IMG/VR virus record: IMGVR_UViG_3300029263_001075
Span: 1 to 34,772 of that record
Direction: 5' to 3' (one strand)
Length of the DNA stretch: 34,772 nt
Source: a virus
In this document: positions 1 to 9,100 of the stretch, in pieces
Layout: every line of letters begins with the position of its first letter
Numbering within the stretch: position 1 is the first letter of the stretch
The notes under the pieces: generated by a model
Told to the model about the DNA's origin: nothing
Seen by the model: the letters and a program-made list of their open reading frames with translations, nothing else
The model's database searches: none
Position numbers and translations under genes: made by a program

Positions 1-263
1 GATTTGTCAAATAATTTCTGTATAGGTATACTTGATCTAAATGCTCTAGTATTACCTGGGTAATCTGTTTGTTGTACTGGATCAAATGAAGGTCCTGGTA
101 AATTTAAAGACTGTATTCCATAATTCCAATAATCGATAGGTTCTTTTATTAACCCACCAGGTATTCTAGTAAGAAATGGTTTATACTTTTTTGCAATGGG
201 TTCAGGGATAAAATTCCTTGGAAAGTCAAATTTAAATTGGTTATTTCTAGCGCTTAGTATCAT
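1..263 (-). CDS. Structural-type protein, N-terminal 87 residues only (cut by window edge)
   Basis: The reading frame opens with ATG at 263-261 and stays open to the window edge, giving 87 residues with no stop. It begins MILSARNNQFKFDFPRNFIP and is rich in Pro, Phe and Tyr. It contains phrases such as PGGLIKEPIDYWNYGIQSLN, which look like a compact beta-rich virion protein rather than an enzyme. The start lies 30 nt after the stop of the 301-aa gene, on the same strand and with the same leader style (AAGATAATTATAAGATATG). I do not recognise the family with confidence. Its position at the end of a tail operon suggests a virion or tail-completion component, which is inference only. Confidence 0.7.
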   Translation of the reverse strand, partial: MILSARNNQFKFDFPRNFIPEPIAKKYKPFLTRIPGGLIKEPIDYWNYGIQSLNLPGPSFDPVQQTDYPGNTRAFRSSIPIQKLFDK

Positions 264-293
264 ATCTTATAATTATCTTCTATTCGGATTAAA

Positions 294-1199
294 TTAATTA
301 CCAGGTCTACCATTATTCAAATCGTTTTTTATGTCATTTAGAGATGATACTGAATTTCTCCCTGTTGTAAAACTCTGTAAGTTCCTAGCAGCTTGTCTAA
401 AAAATGTTTTCTTTTTAGATTGAGTTTGAGCAGCTGATGCTCTTTTTTTAATCGAGTCAATCTGTTGCTTCTTTTTAATTTGTCTTCTACTAAATGCTAA
501 TGCTTCCTTTGCTCTTCTGTTTATTAAAGCAACCTTTGCAGAACTTAAGTCTTGTGTTAACTCGGCTATCTCGTTTGTCTGTTCTTCATTACTATTTTGC
601 AATGCTTGAATTGATAAAGTATCTTCTTCAGCTGATTCAACCAACTCTCTGTTGATTTTTTCAAGTGAAATATTATTAGATTTAAGTTTTCCTAACTCTA
701 TACTGTATTGTAATCTTTGTTCTTCGATCTGCGATGTAAGTGTAGTTCTATTGGCAGCATCAACTGCTAACCAAATACCTTGGTATAAAACTGATTCATC
801 AGAAGTAGATCCATCAATAGGATCTATCATTTTTGTAGAAATATAAAAGTTATTATTTTCTAATGCTAATATCTTTTTACTATCAGATCGTGTTATTCTA
901 AATAATACTTCACCTTGTGATAAATCAACTTCTTCTACTTGTGTATGATTTTTTATTTCTATATCATCAGTATCTCCTATAAAGTTTAAATATAAAGTTC
1001 CTACATTACTTAAATCAATTGGAGTATCTTCACTGTCTATTTCATCATATAATGTAAAAAGGAAATAATCATCAAAAGGGGATATCCTTATCATGCCATC
1101 ACCTTGAGGTAATGGAGTTTCATTAACTGATAAGTTAACAAACCTCTGAAAATATTCTTTTGCAGGTGCCGTTAAAGATATGTTAGTTTGTATTGCCAT
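294..1199 (-). CDS. Beta-domain plus coiled-coil protein with basic tail, probable virion component
   Basis: This is a 301-aa protein in three visible parts. Residues 1-150 are beta-rich and acidic (for example GTLYLNFIGD, GEVLFRITRS). Residues about 155-222 are helical with heptad-like spacing of Leu and Ile (EEQRLQYSIELGKLK, then EQTNEIAELTQDLSSAKVAL). Residues 223-301 are strongly basic, with clusters such as RRQIKKKQQIDSIKKR and SKKKTFFRQAARN. The gene overlaps the end of the 459-aa gene by 17 nt, so the two are probably translationally coupled. I do not recognise the family. The make-up, an exposed beta domain on a coiled-coil stalk, suits an adaptor or fibre-like part, but the Lys/Arg tail could also bind nucleic acid or a membrane. 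Confidence 0.75.
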   Translation of the reverse strand: MAIQTNISLTAPAKEYFQRFVNLSVNETPLPQGDGMIRISPFDDYFLFTLYDEIDSEDTPIDLSNVGTLYLNFIGDTDDIEIKNHTQVEEVDLSQGEVLFRITRSDSKKILALENNNFYISTKMIDPIDGSTSDESVLYQGIWLAVDAANRTTLTSQIEEQRLQYSIELGKLKSNNISLEKINRELVESAEEDTLSIQALQNSNEEQTNEIAELTQDLSSAKVALINRRAKEALAFSRRQIKKKQQIDSIKKRASAAQTQSKKKTFFRQAARNLQSFTTGRNSVSSLNDIKNDLNNGRPGN

Positions 1200-2562
1200 C
1201 GGTTTCTGTTATTGTTTGTATTTTAACTGGTGAAATTGCAGCTTTTACTTTTATCCTATCTCTAAATGTTGTTACATAGCTAGTTTTCACAACTAATTTT
1301 TCTGCTATTTGTTCAGATGTGTTTGCACTACTATCAGCAGCACTATTACCAGTTCCTACTACTATTTGTTTTCCAGTATCATTATTAATTTGATTATAAA
1401 CATTAGCTACAGTTGGAACTACTCCTAAATTAATCTGTATCATTTGAGCCCCATATTTTTGCGGATCAAATGATGTTAATCTTGCATTCTTAATTATTTG
1501 TGTAGCATCAGCTTTATTATATAATCGTAATATGTAATTAATAGAAAATGAAACAGCTGTATTAGAATTTTTAATAATAGGCCTAAACAGAACAGGATTA
1601 TCAAAGTCAGTATCCTGTGTTATAACCTGAAAACTTGTTTGTGCAGAAACTAAACCAACTTGCTCAGTTACACTAATTTCATGAAATACTACATACTGCC
1701 CACCTGAAGAATTTAATTGAGCAATAAAATTACTGAATGTTGATCCTAAAACTTGTCCTGATAATTCAAAATAATCTCCGTTATCTGATTGTTTTACTTC
1801 TGCATATAAATTATCATAAATATCTCTATTTAATATAGAAACAGAATTAATTTCTTGCATTTCATAAAAACTGTATGCATTCTCAATAATAGTTTTAAAT
1901 ATACCAGTAGCCCTCAGTGTAATAGCAGGTGTTCCAAGAAACCCTTGACTATCAGTAACTTTATAACCAACACCGTTTGGTTGTGTAGCATTAAATAAAT
2001 TATCCATAAAATATAAAGAAGGAACTCTCCATTCAATATATGTAGCATAAAGTTTGTCAGCAATTAATAGTGGATCAGGATTAAGCGTCGGTGTATCGCC
2101 TTTTAAGTAATTAATAGACGAAAGATTTAGCATTACACCATCTCTTCTAGGGGCTAATACTTCAAATACAATACCATCAAAGCCTTCAAAAGTAAACCCT
2201 GCAACAAAATGTATCCTAACTTTATCATAAGCAACATTTAACTGTGGGCTAAACGTTTGTAAAAGATTAGCAGAATCAGTTAGTGCTGGACTAAAATCAT
2301 TATAAGGAACCCCTATACTCGTATCTAATGAAACATATTGTGTTCGCGTTGTATTATTAGATACTGCTGAAATGTCTCTGTAGTTACCCATCACAGCAGA
2401 AACACTATCAGTATTAAAGAAATAAGTTCCTTTAGTATTAGTGTCTCGCATGAGCTCAATTGGGTAAGATGACGTACTATACGTAGTAGGTGTAGCCTGA
2501 CTAGTATAAACATACTCTATAAGTATTTGCTCAGATATTTGTATAAACCTTGATGATTCCAT
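1183..2562 (-). CDS. Unrecognised beta-rich protein, probable virion structural component
   Basis: This 459-aa protein has no signal peptide, membrane segment or catalytic motif that I can see. It is rich in Ser, Thr, Asn and aromatic residues in beta-strand patterns (KVRIHFVAGFTFEGFDGIVF, TYIEWRVPSLYFMDNLFN), which is typical of phage tail and baseplate proteins. Its leader is A-rich (AAATAAATAGAATAGAATG) with no Shine-Dalgarno motif. The gene starts 14 nt after the lysis-type protein stop and overlaps the next gene by 17 nt. A structural role is inferred from composition and neighbours. It could instead be a head or neck protein, since nothing here fixes its place in the particle. Confidence 0.75.
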   Translation of the reverse strand: MESSRFIQISEQILIEYVYTSQATPTTYSTSSYPIELMRDTNTKGTYFFNTDSVSAVMGNYRDISAVSNNTTRTQYVSLDTSIGVPYNDFSPALTDSANLLQTFSPQLNVAYDKVRIHFVAGFTFEGFDGIVFEVLAPRRDGVMLNLSSINYLKGDTPTLNPDPLLIADKLYATYIEWRVPSLYFMDNLFNATQPNGVGYKVTDSQGFLGTPAITLRATGIFKTIIENAYSFYEMQEINSVSILNRDIYDNLYAEVKQSDNGDYFELSGQVLGSTFSNFIAQLNSSGGQYVVFHEISVTEQVGLVSAQTSFQVITQDTDFDNPVLFRPIIKNSNTAVSFSINYILRLYNKADATQIIKNARLTSFDPQKYGAQMIQINLGVVPTVANVYNQINNDTGKQIVVGTGNSAADSSANTSEQIAEKLVVKTSYVTTFRDRIKVKAAISPVKIQTITETDGNTN

Positions 2563-2576
2563 TCTATTCTATTTAT

Positions 2577-3362
2577 TTACCATTGCAAAAGCTTTGGATT
2601 CCAAGAAACCCCAATTCCAATATATGGTCCTAAACCACCATCTCCGGTAATTCCCATCCCCATATTTAAACCGAAACCAAAAGGTTTTCTGTTTTGCATT
2701 TGTATATTTTTAAACTCCGGGCTATTTTGATTAACCATAATTCCTTGAGTATTATTAAATGTTGTCCCAGGATAATCAGAGGTTAGTTTAATAAAAACCT
2801 CCTTAGAAACAAGATCCTGTGATAATGTAGCATCTAACCATATATTTTGTTTTAATTCTATGGTAGCAGATCCAAACATTAAACTATCAGTAAAAGTATA
2901 AGGTAAAGATATATCAATTAATCTTGAGCTCTTTTCCCAATTACCTTTAGAATTAAAACTTAATACTGATTTAAATTCAACACCGTCTTGTTTAACAACA
3001 GTGTCTTTTGTTTTAACTGGAACCTCTACTATTTTTTCTTTAACTATTGTTTTATATTTAACAATTGTTATTGGAGGTCTACCTTTTTCATAATCTAAAC
3101 TATCTCTTAATTGCTCTAATGATAAATTTAAACCTTTAATTTCTCCAACTGATTCACCATTCTCATTTACATAATTAAGAATAGTATCATTAGCAGCCGA
3201 AAGATTGTTTTGAAATCTAGTAACCTCACCTTTTGCTTGCTCTGTTTCATTACATTGTTTAATTAATAAAAAAAACAATACTATAATCCCACCCAATAAA
3301 AACATTCTAGTGTTCTTTGGATCTGTTAGAATACCGAGGATGTTTTTAATAATTAAAATCAT
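2577..3362 (-). CDS. Membrane-anchored protein with outer-membrane-like C-terminus (lysis/spanin-type candidate)
   Basis: This 261-aa protein has one N-terminal membrane segment at about residues 19-35 (MFLLGGIIVLFFLLI) preceded by Lys/Arg, which predicts an inner-membrane anchor with the rest in the periplasm. A heptad-like helix follows at about 40-95. Next is a Val/Lys/Pro stretch (ITIVKYKTIVKEKIVEVPVK, about 98-117) and a beta-rich part. The Gly/aromatic tail at 228-261 includes GPYIGIGVSWNP. That tail resembles the last strand of outer-membrane proteins and the ends of periplasm-spanning proteins I associate with Bacteroidota phages. Cys37 follows the membrane segment, but the context LLIKQC is not a good lipobox. 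The start overlaps the 77-aa gene stop (ATGA). A one-piece spanin bridging both membranes is my best guess, not proven. Confidence 0.6.
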   Translation of the reverse strand: MILIIKNILGILTDPKNTRMFLLGGIIVLFFLLIKQCNETEQAKGEVTRFQNNLSAANDTILNYVNENGESVGEIKGLNLSLEQLRDSLDYEKGRPPITIVKYKTIVKEKIVEVPVKTKDTVVKQDGVEFKSVLSFNSKGNWEKSSRLIDISLPYTFTDSLMFGSATIELKQNIWLDATLSQDLVSKEVFIKLTSDYPGTTFNNTQGIMVNQNSPEFKNIQMQNRKPFGFGLNMGMGITGDGGLGPYIGIGVSWNPKLLQW

Positions 3363-3592
3363 TTTATATACTTCATTAACTTATTTGGTGTTACTTCAGC
3401 CGCGCCGTACCTTTTTGCAATTTTACTAATAAACTTTGTTTCTTTTAGCTTCATACTATCAACTTCTTCAAAAAGACCATCTCGTTTCTTTGCTAAACTT
3501 TGAATACTTTTTTGCATTAAGTCTAGCGAAAGTTGAATTTCTTTATATCTGCTTACGAAACTATTTAGTTCTTTTATTTCTTTCTTTGTCAT
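3359..3592 (-). CDS. Small coiled-coil protein, function unknown
   Basis: A 77-aa protein, almost wholly helical and charged, with heptad-like hydrophobic spacing over residues 8-60 (ELNSFVSRYKEIQLSLDLMQ, then LFEEVDSM). It ends with a basic segment (ISKIAKRYGAAEVTPNKLMK). There is no signal peptide or membrane segment. Its stop overlaps the start of the membrane-anchored gene (ATGA), so the pair is probably co-translated. That could mean a shared role, such as a partner or regulator of the lysis-type protein, or simple packing. The leader is A-rich (TTTAAATTTAAATAAAATG). Small phage helical proteins of this shape are common, and I cannot assign a function. Confidence 0.7.
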   Translation of the reverse strand: MTKKEIKELNSFVSRYKEIQLSLDLMQKSIQSLAKKRDGLFEEVDSMKLKETKFISKIAKRYGAAEVTPNKLMKYIK

Positions 3593-3612
3593 TTTATTTA
3601 AATTTAAATTAA

Positions 3613-6108
3613 TTATGCTCCTATATAATCTCCATGAAGATTAATAACTGAAACCGTTTCAGGTAATCCACCAGTACTCCATCCCATTTGAACATCTACT
3701 GATTTAACACTTCCTCCTGATGTGCTAGAAGTATAGCGTGCAAATGAACTACTTCTTATTGCACCATTCCAAGTTAAGACCCCTGCTAACCTTGTAATAT
3801 ACGCAGTACCTGTATTTCCTCCAGCGTTAGCTTGTGGTGCAGTAATTTCATAATCTTGATAAACCCAATCCTTCCATGTATTAGAAGAACTTAACTTAGC
3901 TCTCATAATAGGAACTTTAAATTTTATTGTTCCCCAATAATCTTTGTATACACTACCGGCTGCATAATATGCTAATGATCTATTCTGAATGTCTATTTCA
4001 TATCTTGAACCAGCTATAGTTCCAACTGGCATTGAAAGGTCCAAAGCAAAATCTTGATTATTCGTTAAAGCAGTACCCCCACTATTAATTGCGCCATATA
4101 CACCAGGTGCAAATGTTACACCAATAAAAGGTTGTTCTAATTTAGCTATAAGCGCAGATGATGGAAAACCACCGTTTAACCTAGCAGTATCATATGCATA
4201 TATACTAGGTGTACCTGCTGTAGCACTACCTATGTTTGCATTATCATACCCTGCTTCATTACTGGCTCTTGTTGAATCTCTACTAATAATTTCAGGTACT
4301 GACCACATTACTTGCTTTTGATTAAGGTTCCACCATTCAGGTTTACCACTTGACCCTAAATAATTATCGGCACGCCCAGCTAATTCAATTGCACCAGTGT
4401 AATCATTCCCTTTTCCTATTCTTATTGAAGGTGCATCAACACCAACATCTCCTCCATTGTTCTCACTATTAATCCATTTACTATAAACTGCACCATTATC
4501 TAAATTAGTACCTCCTGATTTTTCACCCATTTGCATTAATGTTTGACCAGCACCAGAAACAGCAGGAAGTGTGGCATCATAATAATAATTTACCTTTTCA
4601 CGATTATTATTTACCGATAAAGGTTTAATACTAGAAGTTTGGCCTACAGGTGAATATGTAGTTTGCCCTACTAATCTTGTATGCTCAGGAAAAGATGTTG
4701 TTCCAAAATCTACTACAATACTAGGCGAGGCTAAAACTTCAGCCGTGGTCACTGCAGTCTGTCTTCTTACAGTAACAACACTATTTCCTATTATCTTAAT
4801 ATCACCACCAGTATTTGAATTAGTTACCGTTGATCTATTTTCAATAATAATATTTGCTCTAGCACCAACACTACTTCCTTGTTGTACAATATTAATATTA
4901 CCTAGCTGCGATGATAAATCATTTGGACTCTCTGTTCTTAATTCAATATTTCCAGTCTTTGTTGTTAGACTTATACCACCAGGATTTGCCGATAAATTTA
5001 TAGGCCCTGTACTTCTATTAATTTTTGCCTCTCCTGTACCAACTATAGAAATGTATTTTGAATCAAGTAAAATCCCACCTGCACTTGGAGGTGACTGGGC
5101 AGTATTTCCTACGGACCTTCCTGATAGTATTCTTGTACTTGCACTTGCACTACCCTTTGTAATTACTTGGAATTGACTACCTGCTGAACCTGCAGTATTA
5201 GCATTATCAACAGTAATATTAAAATTACCGTCTTCACCAACAAAACCATAACCAGCTCCTCCACCTGAAGTCATATTTACTTGGCCTCCTGCAAATATTT
5301 GCATACCTCTCCTAGGTGCTATAATATTAAAACCGACAGTGCTTAAATTCTGAGTAGGGTTTGTTGCTGGTTTAGGAACCTCTATGTTTAATGCATCATC
5401 AGCCTGTAATCTTATTTTTGAAAATTCAGTATATGGTCCTTGTGAATAATTTTCAGCAGGATCTGCATTACCACCCATAAGTAAAATAGCATCAGCTGAA
5501 TTATTTTTTTGATGAACTAGCAAAGAGACTACATCTGATGCAAGAGTAGTAGCTAAAATATCAGGGATTTGATAAGCGTCTGTTAATAAAAATCCAGATC
5601 CTGATGTGGATGTATTACTTGCAGCACCACCGATTAAGACAGTAGGTATACCTTCATTGGTTGAAGTTGCACCATTACCACCAGAACCTACTGGTGTTGC
5701 TAATACTGTATTTTGTTTATTTATGAAGTTTTGACCAAAATAAGAACTGAAACCACCAGATGCACCAGATGGACCAGGAGGTCCTTCTAAATCAATATTA
5801 GTTTGATTCCAAGATGTCCCATCATATTCCCATACATCTCCAGCAAAATCTAAATAATAATCACTCTTCCTTAAATCCGTTGATACTATTATAGTATTAG
5901 GATCTGTTGGTGATGTAGTTGATGGATCATCATACCACGTAGTTCCTTTAGGGCCTCTTCCGCCAGCAGGACCAATAGGACCAGCCGGACCAAACGGACC
6001 AGCAGGGCCACCACCATTAAGTAATAGTTGATCAAAATTAAAGTTAGTCTTATCAACTAGTTGCGAAATAGTATCCGATGCTATTATTTCTTGTATAGTA
6101 ATTGGCAT
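3613..6108 (-). CDS. Tail fibre-like protein with collagen-like repeats
   Basis: An 831-aa protein. Residues 1-28 (MPITIQEIIASDTIS, then NFNFDQ) resemble the start of the 214-aa protein at 16868-17512 and probably form the attachment end. Residues 34-54 form seven collagen-like Gly-X-Y triplets (GPAGPFGPAGPIGPAG and on), and a second short run lies at 109-120 (GPPGPSGASGG). The middle, about 260-480, is full of short strands with N/S/G turns (ISLTTKTGNIELRT, GNINIVQQG), suggesting a triple beta-helix. The last 190 residues look like a globular tip. Collagen-like segments are known in phage fibres, where they help trimerise the shaft. Role in host contact is inferred. The tip would be the receptor-binding part. 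Confidence 0.8.
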   Translation of the reverse strand: MPITIQEIIASDTISQLVDKTNFNFDQLLLNGGGPAGPFGPAGPIGPAGGRGPKGTTWYDDPSTTSPTDPNTIIVSTDLRKSDYYLDFAGDVWEYDGTSWNQTNIDLEGPPGPSGASGGFSSYFGQNFINKQNTVLATPVGSGGNGATSTNEGIPTVLIGGAASNTSTSGSGFLLTDAYQIPDILATTLASDVVSLLVHQKNNSADAILLMGGNADPAENYSQGPYTEFSKIRLQADDALNIEVPKPATNPTQNLSTVGFNIIAPRRGMQIFAGGQVNMTSGGGAGYGFVGEDGNFNITVDNANTAGSAGSQFQVITKGSASASTRILSGRSVGNTAQSPPSAGGILLDSKYISIVGTGEAKINRSTGPINLSANPGGISLTTKTGNIELRTESPNDLSSQLGNINIVQQGSSVGARANIIIENRSTVTNSNTGGDIKIIGNSVVTVRRQTAVTTAEVLASPSIVVDFGTTSFPEHTRLVGQTTYSPVGQTSSIKPLSVNNNREKVNYYYDATLPAVSGAGQTLMQMGEKSGGTNLDNGAVYSKWINSENNGGDVGVDAPSIRIGKGNDYTGAIELAGRADNYLGSSGKPEWWNLNQKQVMWSVPEIISRDSTRASNEAGYDNANIGSATAGTPSIYAYDTARLNGGFPSSALIAKLEQPFIGVTFAPGVYGAINSGGTALTNNQDFALDLSMPVGTIAGSRYEIDIQNRSLAYYAAGSVYKDYWGTIKFKVPIMRAKLSSSNTWKDWVYQDYEITAPQANAGGNTGTAYITRLAGVLTWNGAIRSSSFARYTSSTSGGSVKSVDVQMGWSTGGLPETVSVINLHGDYIGA

Positions 6109-6117
6109 TTCTTTCTG

Positions 6118-9100
6118 TTATTTTTTAACTATAGTAACACTGAAACCAAACGATTCAGAGAAACCTGTTCTTTTATTATATATTAGCCTTAAATCAAATG
6201 GGTTTGTATTTATAGTTTTTGATGATACATTATTATTAATACTTAAACCAGCTGTTATTTTTTGTAAGTTATTTAATTTAGCTGTGCTAAAATCTGATGG
6301 AACATCAGAGCGACTAGCTAATGTATAAACATCAACATTATTTACTTTATAAAGCTTTAATATATTTTCTTCTATATATCTATTTACATCATCATCTAAT
6401 GTCTCTAAATCACCCCAACCAAATAAAGGATTTACATATTTTAAAAACTCATCTTTAATAGGTTGAAATAAAAATTCCTTTAATTGCTTTTGTATTAATA
6501 AATAAAAATTAATTACAGGCGGGGATGCTTGTTTTTTAATAGCTCTTGTATTATTAATTCCAACTGTATTAATTACTGGTTTGTTTATAATAACTGACGA
6601 TATGTCTTGATGCATAAAAGTACCATTAATTAAATCAGGTTGTTTAATAGCAGCCTTAATAAATGGGTCAGGTGAAAATGTTTCTAATAATATTTCTTCA
6701 GGTACTTTTAAATATTTAGACCCAAAAAATGATTTCTTTTCTTTCATAGAACGTGTGCCGATAATAGATTCTATTAAAGTTTTGTCAATACTTTTAATAA
6801 AATAAGATGGCTCCCAGTTTGAAGAGAATACATAAAAATCTTTATAATCAATACCTATTTCTTGAATTAATGGATAGAGGCTTGAAAATGCAGAATCAGC
6901 CGATAACTCTAAAATAGTTGACGGGTCTTGTTCATTCACCTTATGATAAAAGAAATTTTGCAATTGCCCAAAATTATCGTCTGCGCTATTAAACTGTGTG
7001 TTAGACCATTTACATAACTCTAATACCTTTAATTTATAAGCCTCATCATCAACACCACCAGTAATACCACTATTAAAATCAATATTTTCATACGGATCTC
7101 TGAAAGATAATATTGACAATGCAGTCGGCTGATAATAACCAGCATGCCTAGCAATAGGTGTTATTCTTGGTTTAGTTTGTAAAGATAAATCAAAACCAAT
7201 AACATCAGTTAAGTTAAATACAGTCGGCTTGGCAGGATCAGGTAAAATTCCAATATAAACAGACTTAAGAATATCCTCTTGTGATCTTAATTCTATCCCA
7301 AAAGTTTGTGATAAACTCCCATCACTATTTAAAACTCGGTTTCCACTACTATCAATAGTTTCATATATAACGATAGGGTTACCTTGATTAACTGAATCAA
7401 ATATTTCTGCAAAGCCTATATTAGTTAATCTATTCTCGTAAGCATTATAACCACCACCCAGGGTTTTGTAGGTAGCAGCCTCAAGAAGATTACGAGAAGG
7501 GTTGTAGCTAGGTATGTTATAACCGATTGGAGGAAAACCAAAAGGTGATGCTGTTACGGCTGAGGCCAATAATTGATTTTGTGAAATTATTGAAGTAATT
7601 CCAGTTATTGTAAATGTGGTGGTTCCTACTACAAATTGAATAGGTGAATACTCCCCATTTAATCCTACCGTAATATCATCAAAGAATCGAGTAGGTATTC
7701 CGTTTGCATCAGGTATTCCGTTTATTCGGAACTCATCAACAGTAACATCATAGTATGATGAAGCAAAATTAATAGCTCCTTGCATATTCCCATCTAAATA
7801 ACCAGCCGGGATACTGGGTGATACTGGTGCACAAGAAGCGTCTACTTTGTATTTACTATTTAAAGAATATAAACTTGTTCTATCTATAATAGATTGTGCC
7901 CCAGGACCATTAATACAGGGTTCATCAAAATTTAAAGATATAAACATTACAACAGTTTTCCATTTATCATTTTTAATAAATTTAATTTCTGTCTCTGGTT
8001 TGTCAGGTGCATTTGGTACTAGTATAGCAGAAAAGCGATAATCATTAAAGTTTCCATTTTGTACATATGATAATGATCTTGCATTAAAATCTGGTTTTTC
8101 GTTTCCGATTGCTTTTGGTTTTGCAATAATCCTAACACCTCTTAAAAAGGCTTCTGCAAAATTTTGATTATTCCCACCACTAAATCTACCATATCTTAAT
8201 TGCCTATCAATTTCAGTTATTCCACCAGTTGTAAATCTCTGAACTATAAAGTAATCATTAAATAAGTCCTTGTCAGTTCGCTGAAATGTTCCTGGTACAT
8301 ACGCCTGCCCCGTTAGTGGGTTTGCTAATATGCTGTCGGTTGGTGCAGTATCAATATAACTCCATGAAGCTTTTATGCTGTTGGTAGTAAAATATTGTGG
8401 GAATTCTGATAAGTAATACCATTCATGAGTATAACCACTGGCAACTTGCCCTCTGTCATATTTAGATGGTGCAAAATTATTTAAACCAAACGCTTCTGAT
8501 AGATCTAATCTATATGGGTGATTTCTTACATCTTTACCATCATTTAACCAACTCCACTTATTAATGTAAGGAATTATTCTAGATGACGTAGCTTGTGATG
8601 TTAAAAAGTTTTCCTCTAATCTAGTATATTCAGATGAAATGTATCCCTGTGATTCATTCTCAGGATTAGAATCCTTTAATAAACCAATTAAATTAAAAAA
8701 ACCACCATTATCATAAAACCCTCTTATGTCAGGATTTGAGCTAATACCAGTATAATTTGGTGGATTACTACCGGGTACTGATTGATTGTATTCACTATCT
8801 TCACTTTGTAATTCACCTTCTTCACTATATAAGGTACTATAAAAATCAGAATCAAAGTCTCTAACATCAAAAAACGAAAACCTCCCAAACGATGGCTTAT
8901 AATCCGAATAAAGAGCAACTTGATTAGATCTCGTAACCATTAATTGATTATCATCACATGTTATAATAACATATTTGTCAACATCAGTATATCCAATTAT
9001 AACCCCAGCTGGGCTATAAATAGGTTCATCTGTATAAGGGACCCAATTACCTATAGTTGTAAAGCCACCTGTTGTTTGAACAAAATTTCCTTTTATGAAT

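Noticed and set aside
4745-5176. 143-codon open frame on the plus strand
   Set aside because: It lies wholly inside the 831-aa fibre gene on the other strand, and its hydrophobic, Leu/Pro/Ile-rich product is what antisense of a strand-rich gene gives. The other plus-strand open frames are of the same kind.
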